Source of the DNA: Ignelater luminosus
Lineage: Eukaryota; Arthropoda; Insecta; Coleoptera; Elateridae
NCBI GenBank assembly: GCA_011009095.1
Contig: VTPC01091317.1
Coordinates: forward strand, 22,887 to 86,886
Length of the DNA: 64,000 nucleotides
Direction of reading: 5' to 3'
The notes below the pieces were generated by a model. That model saw only the letters and a list, made by a program, of their open reading frames with translations, made no database searches and was not told where the DNA came from. A program made the position numbers and the translations under genes. Of this stretch, positions 45,631-57,472 are shown one piece after another (position 1 is the first letter of the stretch; each line of letters begins with the position of its first letter).

Positions 45631-46816
45631 CCTACTTTGGTTCTATGCATTTTTCTGTATGATTAGTCGTTTTCGAGATAAAGCGCGGAGAGTGGGAAGC
45701 GCGCATCCATTTATAGGTTAACGCTATGTAAACTGCGAAGTCAGATGCATACGACACTTTACGAAGTTAGTTACTATAATAAAATATTATTATTGTCGTT
45801 ATTAAAGTTAACAAACTGTTACTGAAATTAAATATTTTAAATACATTATAAGTAATGCGGATGCATCAGAAGATGCGACACAACATCTGCCCTGTTTAAC
45901 AAAGGAAAACTGCAAATTATAAAAATTTTCGAGAAAAACCCCGATTTGTACCAGTCAGCTCAATTATTCCAACTGGGAAACTGCCCTCTAAATACATTAT
46001 TTGGAAATGAAATACGTGTTTTTCAGCAATGTATAATGCTTCAAAATCAGAACATTGTACTGACAATTTTGGGTACACACAATTCATCAAATAATCAAGA
46101 CCCAACAGACCGGTGGAATTATCATCTCTTCCACCCACAAGTGCAGCATCTCGTCAGCATATCTATCGGGCCTACTTTCAGATCCAGATTGGTTAGGGAA
46201 GGATTTACTTGGTGATGGGATCTAGAGAACGAGATCCTGAAGCCGACAACAACATTATTGCCACCAGCATCGGACGAACTATTGAATAAAATCTTCTGCA
46301 ATTTTAACAAAGGTTGTGGCGTGAACTGTGGATGTAGAAAAGTAGGGTTGTAGTGCTCCACAGTTTGTGGTCAGTGTCACGGACAAGCAATCAAATGATT
46401 TTAATACAGAAAATGAATTTGTTGACGAAAAGGACCCGGAAATTGAATTTGGGCGACCAAAAGAAGAGGACGACAACAAAGATAAGAAAGCTTGAGACGC
46501 ATGCCTGCTGGTGATGGTATTCAGAGGTGAACCGAGTAGCTTCTGATACTATCCACTAGGAGGTTGTGTATTGCATTACATTAGTACAACATGGATTAGG
46601 CCTATTGAAGATATCATGTCAAAGAAAACCTTTTTGCATTTTACCTCAAACAATAATATATTTCATTACATAATTAACTTCGTAAAGTGACTATGCATCC
46701 GGCTCTGCAGTTTACATAGCGTTAACCTATAAACGGATGCGCGCTTCTCACTCTCCGCACTCTATCTCGTAAACGATTAATCATACAAAAAGATGCATAG
46801 TACCAAACTTGTAGAG
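45631..46816 (+). mobile_element. Long-TIR element with a Cys-rich CXC-like motif relic
   Basis: The inverted arms at about 45631-45770 and 46674-46816 share TTTACATAGCGTTAACCTAT or its complement, GAGAGTG..AAGCGCGCATCC and ACTTTACGAAGTTA; pairing runs roughly 140 bp. The outer ends are unclear. Inside, on +, decayed coding sequence reads DPTDRWNYHL, then (after a frame change) ENEILKPTTTLLPPASDELL and NKIFCNFNKGCGVNCGCRKV, GL, a stop, CSTVCGQCHG. The Cys pattern (46297-46385) resembles a tesmin/CXC-like module that I remember from transposon-associated insect proteins. An acidic tail follows to about 46494. Confidence 0.6.
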
Positions 46817-46975
46817 AATTTTATGCTCTACAGCTTTTGTAATAATCTCCGATGACATGGGGGGCATGGAACGCGATATATTTGCATAAAACCGATTCTC
46901 GTAACCTTTGACCTTCGATATCTCGACTAGCGGACACGATACCTTATGAGACTTTTCAGTCCGTCTTTATAACGT

Positions 46976-47985
46976 CGCACACTGGTCCGAAATCACAAAA
47001 AGCTGGACAAAAGTAAAAAAACAAATTTTCGATTTCGGGAATTTTAGTTTTTAGGTGATATACTTGGATGTTTGAAGTGTCAAATTCCGTACAAACATAT
47101 GTCGATTTGTGATGACTGTGAAAGAGGGAGGCAGTTTAAGAGCCACTTGATCGGATCGAACATATTGAAAACAAATCCCCAAAATAAAGTATTGTTTAAA
47201 GTAGTGCTGTTTCATTAATTATTAACCCTTTTTGAAGATTTAAAATGGATTAGTCAGATAAAGATACGTAGAATTATAATTGAAATAAGTGATGTGCTAA
47301 AAACAAAAATTAAAATTACCACAATGCAATTTTTTCAAAACAATCATACAAAAGAAAAAACTTCACAATTTACAAATGTAGAAAAACAACTATGAATTCT
47401 GCAGAATTCTGTAACGACCTTGGTTACCCCTTATATGTAATTTAATGAACTAACATAATTGACAAAGAACAGCTGCTCATAGGTGTTCGAACAAAAATAA
47501 TGCACGTGTTTCGCAATAGCTGCCAAAATACTTATTTGTATGATGGAATCCATTTTCAGCTCAATCGAGCGACTCAAAAAGATTTTGTACGCCTTATTGG
47601 ATCCGCCATTTTGGATTTTTGAATTTTGACTTTACAATTGTAATTAGCGACCACAGAAATATGATGAGATTCATTCTAAGCCCAATCAAGCGACTCAAAA
47701 ACATTTTGTTCGCCATATTGGATCCGACATTTTGAATGTTTGAATCTTGACTTTATGATCGTAATTGGCGACCTTAGAAATATGATGAAACTCATTTTTA
47801 GCCCAATCGAGCAACTCAAAAAACATCTTGTCCGCCATATTGGATCCACCATTTTGAATAATTAGATTTTGACTTCTAAATCGTAATCAGTGACCTCGAA
47901 AACCCCAATATGTAAATCTTCGTGGGCATAGAACAACATTTTTATATTTTGACCAAGTTTTTGGGATTTCAGACCAGTGTGCGTC
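46976..47985. mobile_element. Inverted-repeat element containing a 121-bp tandem array
   Basis: The ends are CGCACACTGGTCCGAAATCA on the left and, reverse-complemented, CGCACACTGGTCTGAAATCC on the right, continuing in a similar way for about 45 bp (AAAAGCTGGACAAAAGTA against AAAACTTGGTCAAAATAT). No coding sequence. The right half is a tandem array (next entry). The exact termini and target duplication are not clear. Confidence 0.65.
47540..47902. repeat. Tandem repeat, three copies of 121 bp
   Basis: Three diverged units anchored at 'GCGACTCAAAAA' (47569), the same text at 47690 and 'GCAACTCAAAAA' at 47811, spaced exactly 121 bp each. Each unit includes CGCCATATTGGATCCGCCAT or a variant, a TTTTGAAT..TTGACTT block, and TCGTAAT.(A/G)G(C/T)GACC. 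It lies inside the inverted-repeat element. Confidence 0.88.
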
Positions 47986-47999
47986 GAGACAAAGGTCTA

Positions 48000-49079
48000 T
48001 GCAAATTTCCAGCTTTGTATCTTTCATTCCGAGGTTTAATCCTTATTTTACTGGATTATTTATAATTGTCAACATTTGACATAGGCAACGAGTTGTAAAA
48101 TATCAACTTTACTGGCGGTCGTGCAAAAAGATTTTTATGACAGTGGTATAATTCGTCAAGACAAAAAAAATTTACACTTTTTAGTTCATATACTACTTGC
48201 CGGTACAAGCCTTTGAACACCTCTTAAAAGTTTTTTTCCTTTTTACATATTTATTTATGAAGTTGTTCTATTTTCACAAAAACGAACTGATAAATAGCTC
48301 TACACTTGTAAATAACAAACAGATCAGATTGAAAATTCATCTTGTTAGTTGCTATGTCAAAAAACTAAAAATGTAACAAAATTTTGCGTTTATGCTGAAT
48401 TAAAAAAAATTAATTATAACCAATCAATGATGACGCACATTAAACTAGATTAATTACAATGTAAATGCTAAAATTGACCTTTAGACTAAGACTCTTGCTT
48501 ACGTAAATTAATAGTTTTTTTTAATTTTTTATTTAGATATTGTATGCAGCTGCTATGGCAAACAGGAATATATTACAACTACTGGCAATTTGACCAAACT
48601 AGCACTTGTAATCAGTATTAACTTCCTTTTTAATTGTATTGAGTAAAAGGTCAAATAAAACAATATTCAAATTAAATTTGTTTATCAAACTTTAATTACA
48701 CTGTCATGTATTTATAATTGGTACGTTAGCGTCACATTGAGCGAAATCCATCGATTGTCTTTTTTTTAAAAAAAAGTCGTAACAAACAAGTTAGAAAAAT
48801 CATACTTAGATAAACCAAAGATCTTTAGCATATTTTATAACGTACAATCAACAAAAAATGACATTAAATGCGCTATTAATCTTCAGCTGTTAATTGAAAA
48901 GCACGACAAAGTTTAGTTTAAGACTCAACTTGCTGTTAAACAAATTGGGGTTAAGTCCACTCCATTGTAAAATTAATGCAGTAGCAGTTTTTGTTAAATG
49001 AATATACTGTTTTCACATTATAAATAGGTTTAAATATGAGAAATCAGTTAATGCACATCTTTGCCGTACAACGCCTTAC
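48000..49079. other. No gene seen
   Basis: AT-rich sequence between two repeats with no recognisable coding sequence or bounded element. Confidence 0.6.
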
Positions 49080-49090
49080 TATACTTTTTA

Positions 49091-51144
49091 CTTTGAACTT
49101 TGAACTATCGGGCTTTCGGATCACCGAGACGTGGTCTCCTATATCCTTCGTCTTGTTGTTAGTAAACTGTGTTGGGATTTGAATGCTGCGCGAGGCAGCG
49201 GGCCCTATGGTGGACTTTATTTTTCTTTGGCCCCTATTATGGCCACGATGTTTTGGATGAACGCGCCGGCGGCGGACAGCATATCCGCGAGGTCGGAGGC
49301 CTCGCAGAGCTTTCCACCCAGTGTCCTGGCTGCTTCGACGAGCTTGGTGATGTCCAGGCGCATCAGCAGGTTGAGCCAGCTTGTGATGCCGGTTGGCGTT
49401 GCTGCTGCGGCTGGTGCGGCGTCTTCGCGGGCTGCAAGTGTTGCGCGCCCTGGTTGCGGCGGAGGTGATCGCGTTGGCGTGCGATGCTGGGTTGAGGCTG
49501 CGGTGGTAGGTGCCTCAACTGGCTGCGAGCTGGCTACACGGGGATGCCTAGGGCACCCCTTATAGTTCGCTGGGTGCGGCCCTCCGCAGTTGACGCAGGT
49601 GGCTGGCGTTTCTCTCGTTTTGGTGCAGGTGGCCGTGTGATGCGCCCCTGCGCATTTGACGCACCGAGGCTGGGACTTGCAGCAGCGCTGCGAGTGCCCG
49701 AACCTCTGGCATCGGTGGCATTGTCCTGCGGCGGTTTTGTTCTTCGGTGACTCCACCGTTATCCTGAGTCCCAGCAGGTCCTTTAGTTGGAACACATCCT
49801 TGGCTCCCGGGGTACTCTTGTCCAAAAGGACAAGGACCAGCGGGAGTGGGATGCGCTCTGGGCCGCGACGCATTCTGTACACAGACGTGACAGGGAGGCC
49901 TCTACAAGAGAGGGCCTCCTGCACTTCGTCTGTGCTGATAGGCTCCGGGATCCCGCGGAACACGACTTTCAGTGGTTTTTCATCTGTGGTTTGGTAGGCG
50001 TGATATGATGCCTGTAGCTGGTCCAGGACCTCCTTCATCCCCTTGAGGTCGCGCTCTGTCTGCGGCGCCACCATTATGCCGTCTCGAAGGTTTTTGGCCT
50101 TCTTGACAACCAGGTTGCGCCGTGCGAATTCCTTCGAAATACCCACCCAGTTGTCCTTCGAGTGAAGGACGATGGGGGGTACCCGTTGGAGACGCGCGAC
50201 AGGGCCTCCTCGCAGTGCGGCGTCGCTTTCCGCGCCTAACGCGGAGAAGCGATTAGCCGTCGAGGCCGGAAGCGGTTCTTCTTGTTGAGGGGAGGCACGG
50301 CGTCTTCTCTCAGCTCTTCCGTCGACGGTTTGGAAGCCGTCGTCGGTGTCGGAGTCGATGTCTGTGATGCTGTGCTCCGAGGCAGCCGAGGCGCACGACA
50401 TCGCGCTGCTCGGTCGCTGAAGCACTTCTGCGTATGACGGCGCAGGCGAAGCGGGTGGTGTTGGTATTGGTGTTGGGACGCGGTCGGTCAACGCACGGCG
50501 CGACTGCCCGGGGGCAGCAGCGTCTACGCCTACCGGAGCGGCGCCGGCGGTGGTGGGTGCATCCTTGGTGATTCCTAGGCGGGATGCGATGGCGAAGAGA
50601 GCGCGCTCCCTTGCAGTCTTCTTTTTTGCCCGCTGCCTTTGCCTCTTCGACATCTTCTTCTCGTTGTCGGTGGTGGTGGCGGCGGCGTTGGTGGTGGTGG
50701 CAGCGGCGTCGGTGGCGTGTTCTTCTGGTGTAACTGTGGCTGGAGGCGCGTCCGAGTAGACAAGGCGCGCCTTCACGCCAATATCGTCGCCCATTCTGGT
50801 GGTCCATTCTTCCTCGTTCTCAACATCTTCCACTACCAAGCGATGGCCCGGGAACCCCGTTATATATCAGTCGGCGGCCTCTTGGCCGAGGCGGGTGTAC
50901 AGGTCGCAAAGGACATCGAGGTTTGGTTTAGCCATCGTGAAGTGATGGTGTCGATTCTTCTTTTATATCTGCACGTACCGGCGAGAGATCACCGGAGCAC
51001 ATGCAGTTGTAGCCTGGCAGTTCAATACACGAACCGCAGAGAGAACTCTGGATTCATGTAGTTGATATCTGTAGTGGAGAGGAGCTAGTGGCACGTCTGT
51101 ACTCTAGCTCTGACCGCTGCAGACTGTCGATGAGTCGTGTCCGT
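49091..51144 (-). mobile_element. Jockey-type LINE with ORF1 only, complete insertion
   Basis: A 2054-bp insertion on the - strand, flanked by the 11-bp direct repeat TATACTTTTTA (plus-strand text) at 49080-49090 and 51145-51155. The 5' end (right) begins near ACGGACACGACTCATCGACA. About 210 bp of leader precede ORF1. After the ORF1 stop at 49217 only about 126 bp remain, ending in a short GTTCAAAGTTCAAAGT tail, typical of LINE 3' ends. No endonuclease or reverse transcriptase (ORF2) is present. The element is GC-rich compared with the host. The target duplication shows that the element inserted as this short form, or lost ORF2 afterwards by internal deletion. Confidence 0.85.
49217..50935 (-). 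CDS. LINE ORF1 (gag-like, PRE domain and three CCHC knuckles), stop at codon 23
   Basis: ORF1 nucleic-acid-binding protein of a Jockey-clade LINE. The likely start is ATG 50935 (MAKPNLDVLCDLYTRLGQEA). Codon 23 is TGA (50867-50869), after which the frame is open for more than 540 codons to 49217. Downstream of the stop: a basic KRQRQRAKKKTARERALFAI, Pro/Ser/Thr-rich spacer, RFSALG, a PRE-type domain (about residues 287-365 counted from the open part, PLKVVFRGIPEP...LLGLRITVE), and three zinc knuckles. The knuckles are CHRC....H....C at 374-387, CVKC...H....C at 393-405 and CVNC...H......C at 415-429. A C-terminal helical stretch ends NIVAIIGAKEK. ORF1 proteins coat LINE RNA. One nonsense codon is the only lesion I see. 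Confidence 0.9.
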
Positions 51145-51155
51145 TATACTTTTTA

Positions 51156-54100
51156 GTTATCTGCCACAATACATGACGTTTGAAACCAGTGAAACATAAG
51201 ACCAATAAGGGATTTCTGACTGGTTCCGTTTACAAAAATAAGGAAAAATTTAAGGTTATGAACAAAGCACGTAATCTGATTGTGTTTTCGAAGAAGTCTA
51301 TTGAAACAGTCAAATTCTTGATTGTTCTTTTTCTATTTCTGTGACTACACATACATAAGAAACATAGTATATGTACTACAACAAAGTTAAATCAAACTGC
51401 CCATATGACCAAGAAACTATAATTCTCTATAATTCAAGTCAAGTTCTGCATAACTATTGTCCAGAACTACCTAAACATGAAGATACAACACATTGGAGTG
51501 CCTTAAATTTATTATTATATTAGCTGATATACTTATCAGGCATATTTTACTATGTAGCACATTCTGAACCTCATTTGTGGACAACACATAGCATAACATA
51601 TGAATACAAAGTATTAGGTGTACGTAGTAAATCGTGTATTCATAATATAAATAAACAAAAATATTAAAAAAATTATATTGAAGTAAAAACAGATCACGTA
51701 AGGATGTATGCAATTAAAGATTTCGACAACATCCGCATGCGCAAGAACTGAATAGAAAAGGTTAGAAAGAAAGTAATCCAAGAACAAGATAAATAATAGT
51801 AGACTAAAGCTTAACCCTTGAGGTACGTATACTAGATGCTGAAGTACTATAGCTGATTCTGTTCTCAAGATAAGAACATATTAGATGAACTGAGAAAGTT
51901 AAAAATTTGAACTTATGCGATAGGATATAGTAAGAAATAATATCAAACAACGATTTTAGGCTGCGTAAATTACATCAACTTGCACACCGTGATCGATAGT
52001 TTCATAAAGAAATTGCATGAAACAAGCCAGAGTAGTAACCGTAGACCGCTCAAGTACAAACCCGTATAAAAAAGTTTTACGTGTAAATCTGCTCATGCAA
52101 CACTTGTTCAAGGAGTTTAGTAAAGTTAAAGATGATTACTATTGGAGCAAAGTATAACCACCTTTTTTATAAATTGAGACGATTCTAGTTATCTTCCATT
52201 TTCACCGTAAATATGGAATCTTACTAGCTAACTTGAATAAGACAGAAGGGAAAGCGCAAGCACAAATCTGCAAATTCGTATGAAACAGTTGAATATGTTA
52301 GCAGCTTTCACAAGGAAATTAAGGATATCTTTCTCAAACTGTGTTAAGTACGAGGCACGATCTATTGAATGCTATGTAATATTAATATTGGTTTGCTTAT
52401 TTTCAGTAAAAAGAAAGTTAGAAACATCTACTAACATAAGTATTAACAATTTGCTTGTTATTCTATGTCGCTGATGAACCAGAAATCAGAATTAGTTGTA
52501 ATGGATTTAAAAGATGGTATATTGAAATCGCCTACAAGAAGAGCTGGTAAGCCAACTAAAAATGGTTTTATTGCTCAAAAGAATTTTCAAGATCTGATAC
52601 TAAAAAACCTGGAGGTATGCTATAATGGAGAATGTCGCCGATAAACGTTAGAATTTTAATATTTACATAATAATATATTATTCAACGAGCACACAATGCC
52701 CATTATGTGCGAGTCGAATACGACGTTTTATCTACGATTCTAACACTTTTGATGAAGATCTCGAGGTGGATTCCCCTGAGAGAGGCGATGTCCAAATTCT
52801 TGAATATGTAGAAGCCAATGAAAGTAAACAATCTTCACAAAGAGAATTTTAGACCTGGAATACAAGGATCCTCTGAAGACAATGTCCAAATTCTTTTTCT
52901 AACAATAAATAGTTTGAGATTATAACAATTTCTATTTTGTTTATATCAATAAATAGGCAACCAACAAAATACCGCCAGTGAATAAAATCCATATAATTCA
53001 CTAGTGTTTTATGAGTATGGTTATATCCCTATGGTTAAGCGTATAACGACTATATTATTGAAGAGTCGTAGATAAAATAAGATTTATCAAAAGGTTTTCT
53101 GATGGTATAAATGTATCAATTAAGTTTATAGCAAATGGCACCAAAAGTAAGAACCACAGCACTATCACAGGCTTCGCAAAGAAATCCCGTTGTGATGCTA
53201 AGGAATTAGTTCAGGGCTAAGTATCAATTCAATACTTGCAACACTTTCAAAAGGTATAGTGGGCACACTAAAAAGACTTTACGAAAGGGTTGAATAAAAT
53301 GACAGTGTCTACAATTAACAAGATTTTCTTGACAGAGGCGATATCAAATTCGTTTTATTGATAAAAAGACAAGTCTGGAAATTCTTGCAATCCATAGATT
53401 ATAATATTACTTTTCTTTTTTTCAAGTACTTTTTGAATTAGGTTTTCATATTCTAATCAAGGCAATGTGGTGGGTGCACTAATTTCAATAGAAGACTTTA
53501 GTTGACATAATTTTAGGCAGAATTTTTGCAATGTAAAGTTTGTAATTCGTCCTCACCCATATTCTACGATAGTACTATAAATCACATACGTAAGTATATT
53601 ATAGGTACACTTTAGTTACAAGTTTTATTTTCTAAGTTTTTCTTTTGTTAATGAATTGCTAGTTTTCAGCATACTTCTTTCGGTGTCAACATCTTTTACA
53701 AGTCTAGAAATTGGTTGTATGTTTCACAGGATGTTACCAAAGCATATGATGTATGAAGCAAGGGAAAGCAAAAACTAACTTTTGAGCAGAAATTTAATCG
53801 CTTTTCGAGACCAATGTATTTTATGAATCATAACCCTAGGGAGGTTTTCGACGGAAAGTAAGAAATATTAAAGATGCTCTACAACTCTCACTTGGTTACA
53901 TTAACGCTTGGCATAATATCGATAACCTCTAGTCATGGGTTGCTTAATTCACTCGTTTCGTATGTTCCACAGCTTTTTTAGAAAAATGCAAGATTCGTTC
54001 AATAACTCCCTGTATTAATTTAGTCAGCAATCTCTGATATACAGGCCGATTCAGAGAATTAGGTACAAATTTTAGGAGCGTAAACTAGGTTTAGTTTATA

Positions 54101-54495
54101 ACTAAAAAATCCTAAAAGCAACACTAGTGAAATTTTCATTTGTTTTGAGATAGACCGTGTTAAAGTATGCCCTTTTGAATGCTTCACCACAGATAGGGTT
54201 GTAAATTACAGTAAATGTAAAATAGTAGATATACCTACAGCTGCCCTAAAGGTTACATGTTGTATCTCAAATCCTTGGAAAATGGAATATCTCTACATTA
54301 ACCAATGAATTCCAAGAGTTTACAAAATCTTGAATTATTTCAAAACAATGTCCTAAACGCAACAAACACAAGGATAACTTTCTGCATTAAATTGAGTGTA
54401 GATGACTAAAACATTAGAATTAGTCAGTGGATTTTTTATAGTAAAAACCATATAGAAAATTCCAACTCAATAATCTCGTTCTTGAAATACTAAGG
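51156..54495. other. No confident gene
   Basis: AT-rich DNA. Around 52690-52850 a + frame reads TQCPLCASRIRRF then SNTFDEDLEVDSPERGDV, with a CxxC pair; it may be a worn transposon fragment but I cannot place it. Nothing else is recognisable. Confidence 0.5.
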
Positions 54496-54497
54496 TA

Positions 54498-55661
54498 TCA
54501 TAAGTAGCGGCACAAGAAACAAAGAAATTTTTATTTTCTCATTGTAACATATGTATATGTGGTATACAAATAAAAATTAATTAAATTATCAGAGGCCCAT
54601 TTTCTTCAATTCTCCTCAGCTTCTTCCGTACACCTTGCATCATAAGTCGGATCAGGTTGACGTCGATTTTCCTGGCGCAACAAATGATCCGTTTTATCAT
54701 TTGCTCGGCCGATGTTGCCACCCACCCATTTTCATATACTAATTTGTTTGAGGCACATTAGGCGGATTTGCACACTTTGGTACAACAGGTATGTTTTTTG
54801 ATTCCAGCCGTTCCAACGTTTTTCGGGAATAATGGCATGATGCCAGATCCGGCCAGAAGATTATTTTGTCTTTTCTATAATGTTTATTTACGAAATCAAC
54901 CATTTTTGGCAAGCATTGGAAATATACACGTCCGTATTAATTGCTACTTCTTTACGGATTTGTATGAAAAAGTTAGAAATGCCTTTTCCGGATATCGCGC
55001 ACCACGCCATTTACTTCGGCCAAATTTCGATTTATGAATAGATTTTACATTTGCAGGTGTAGTTGCTTTGTTCTCCGTTTAAAAGCCTTTGTTTGTAATA
55101 TTTTTACTGCTAGCAAACGTAAGGTATTTCTCATCGTCCATCATCCAACATCACTCTTCAGAAATTTCTGACGTAATGCGCGACACTTTATAGAAATTTC
55201 TTCCAGCTGTTTCTTTGTCTATCGAGGTTTTACATTACCTTGCTATCTCTTAAGTCCGATTTTTTTAAATTACGGCAGATCGTATCCTTTGACATCTTAA
55301 ATTTGCGTGCAAGCTTACATGAACTTACCTCAATTTGATTTTCGGCTGCTCTTTTCAATTTCTAAAGTTTACAAGCACTTGATATGAGTTTTCTTTTATT
55401 CTCAAGACCAACATTATTTTCATATCTTGTAAATATGTTATACATTGTCCTCCGACTTACGCCTTCTTCGAGGAAATGATATAAAACAAGGTTTCTGCTA
55501 TGCGCTCCAAGCGTTCTCGTAAATTGTTTTGTTGCAATTAACACAATACTGAATACACAAGTGAGTAAGCATATTAAACAAAATATAAATGATAATTTTA
55601 GATTTCCAAGGCATTGCGGATCATATTTCTGACTACTTACATTTTGTGCCGCTACTTATGA
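54498..55661 (-). mobile_element. Tc1-like element, decayed
   Basis: 1164 bp with perfect 19-bp or longer terminal inverted repeats (TCATAAGTAGCGGCACAA at the left, its complement at the right). It is flanked by TA at 54496-54497 and 55662-55663. It contains a - strand transposase relic (next entry). Confidence 0.92.
54581..55544 (-). pseudogene. Tc1-like transposase, internally deleted
   Basis: Starts near ATG 55544 with LGAHSRNLVLYHFLEEGVSR and RTMYNIFTRYENN, the N-terminal HTH. An HTH 2 remnant (SCKLARKFKMSKDTICRNLK) is reached through a stop. The second catalytic block is visible as IFWPDLASCHYSRKTLERLE, followed by NPPNVPQ. From there the sequence jumps to YENGWVATSAEQMIKRIICC and the C-terminus GVRKKLRRIEENGPLII with TAA at 54581-54583. 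The segment with the third acidic residue (normally ..PIE.FW..) is therefore missing, and several stops and frame changes occur in between. Non-functional. Confidence 0.85.
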
Positions 55662-55663
55662 TA

Positions 55664-57234
55664 CACACCTTACAAAGACAAAGCAATTCTCAGTAGAACT
55701 TTGACATCCTGTATCTTGAAAACAAATGGAAATTGACCGAAAACTTTTAGGTGATTTAGTCATTGTTAAATATCTTACAATAATCTCTAATTTCTTGACA
55801 TTACACTTCTAAAGATTGTAATTTATCTAGAAATAAATAGAAACTAGCAAAAGCAGGTGTCAATTTGTTGTTACGGTCACGCAGTGCTGAACGTAAAATT
55901 AAAATAAAAAACAAGTATTTTAATTCTATTTTATAAAGTAGCCATGGATTCTTTTGAATATTGACAATTTTTAGTTTTGGTCAGAACAGAAAACAACTTG
56001 GTTGATCAAAACAGCTTGTATTTGGTTTCAAGACGTGCTCAAATTACTGGAAAACAGAGCTCTTCAGAAAAATGGTAAATAAGAATTTTACCTATTTGAT
56101 GCAAACTTTTTGGCTGTCACATACAATAAGAAACTGACAAGATCTACAGAATGGATGTATTGCGGTAATATAAATAGCAGAAACTGTCCAAATGACCCAC
56201 AACTTGTTACCGTAATATATATAAATTAATTTGTCTCAAGTGGCCTTGGCTACGGTATTTATTTCTAAAGAAACATAAACATAAACTTGCCTGGATTTTG
56301 CTGAGCACAATAAAAAGTTAAAGTTAAGAGAAAATAAAAAGTCGTAAATTCTGGCTTGAACACGAATAAAGCAATAGTTGCTTATTCTCAATTACATTTT
56401 TTATTCGGGGGTGATCACGTGTACTCTCTTGCACCACCCTCGTGGCGCTCATTGTTGACAAATTTCAGCCATAAGAAGCATTGATTGAACTATTTAAAAG
56501 CTTAGTATAAGCTCCATGGATATATTGCTTTTAGCACATTGTACTAAAGCGTTTCATGTTTGATAACAGTAATATCATTGTAATAGTTAATCTCTTTAAA
56601 AAATACATTTCCTTACTTTTGGTAAGCATTCTTCTATTCACTCTTCTTAGCATTCTTTTACTGGCATTTTTTTATTTTTTTATTGGTGTTTTTTCTTCTT
56701 GTAGTATCCAAACTTAGAGTTACCTACTTTGTGAATTACTTCTGAAAACATTTTTCTTTTGTTTTTTCGTATGTTGGTTTTTGGCCCATCTAGATCTACT
56801 TATGTATGTCAAAAGAATCCTTTGGTAAAAGTGAGCGATTGTTTAAAACTTTTTGTTAATTCTAAATCATCTTACAGAAACCAAGTTCCTCTTTGTCAAA
56901 GACAATAACAATTTTTCACTTTTTTATAATTTATTTCACATAGTTTTTGCGTTTTGTGGTATTTCACTCGTTTATGTAGTAAAAACATTTTGGTATTTAT
57001 TACCAATATCTTGTAGGTATCACAAACAATTGTTATTAAAAATAAGACAAAGTTTACACAAAGAATAACATTTATTTCAATACTGCAATTTAAGGATGTA
57101 ATCTAATTTTAGGTATTCACAGCTGTTTAAAGACTAAATACTAAGATCTAAAAGTATATAGTATCTACATTGTCATGAAATGCCAAAGAACGTGATAATT
57201 TACTAGATCAAGTATTTTTATAATAATTATTTTG
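55664..57234. other. No gene seen
   Basis: AT-rich intergenic sequence downstream of the chemosensory protein gene. No recognisable coding sequence or bounded repeat. The open frame 56853-57068 is hydrophobic and low in information. Confidence 0.6.
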
Positions 57235-57255
57235 TTTATTTAAGATTGTTTTATT
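57235..57255 (-). terminator. Poly(A) signals of the chemosensory protein gene
   Basis: On the - strand two AATAAA hexamers follow the stop codon closely: 57255-57250 (15 nt after TAG) and 57240-57235. Either could direct 3' end formation. Confidence 0.6.
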
Positions 57256-57269
57256 CCTAGAGTAGCTGT

Positions 57270-57472
57270 CTAGTCAGGTAAGACAATGCCTTCAGCTTTG
57301 AGTTCTTCGGCATACTTTGTTCTATATGCACGGTCAGGATCAAATTTGGCTTCAAGTTTTTTAAATTGCTCCAATCTGTTTTTGATTAAAAAGTTAATTA
57401 CTTTCTTGCTTTGGCGTTTTTGGACATCAGTGCATTTTGAGCATCCCGTTTTCAAGGCATCAGGAAGGATGT
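57270..57472 (-). CDS. Chemosensory protein (OS-D family), exon 2
   Basis: 203 nt after acceptor TTACAG on the - strand. The first two bases complete an Asp codon begun in exon 1. It encodes ILPDALKTGCSKCTDVQKRQ with Cys 77 and Cys 80 of the mature family pattern. Helical SKKVINFLIKNRLEQFKKLE and KFDPDRAYRTKYAEELKAEG follow, ending IVLPD with TAG at 57270-57272. Together with exon 1 the protein has 133 aa, the usual length. Chemosensory proteins are small, soluble, secreted alpha-helical proteins that bind hydrophobic ligands. Some act in chemosensory organs and others in development or other tissues, so the exact role of this copy cannot be told. Confidence 0.96.

Noticed and set aside
46122-46479. 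Minus-strand frames opposite the CXC-like relic
   Set aside because: They are antisense shadows of the decayed plus-strand coding sequence.
50310-50807. Arg/His-rich frames on - and Val/Gly-rich frames on + over the LINE ORF1
   Set aside because: They are shadows of the GC-rich ORF1 in other frames.
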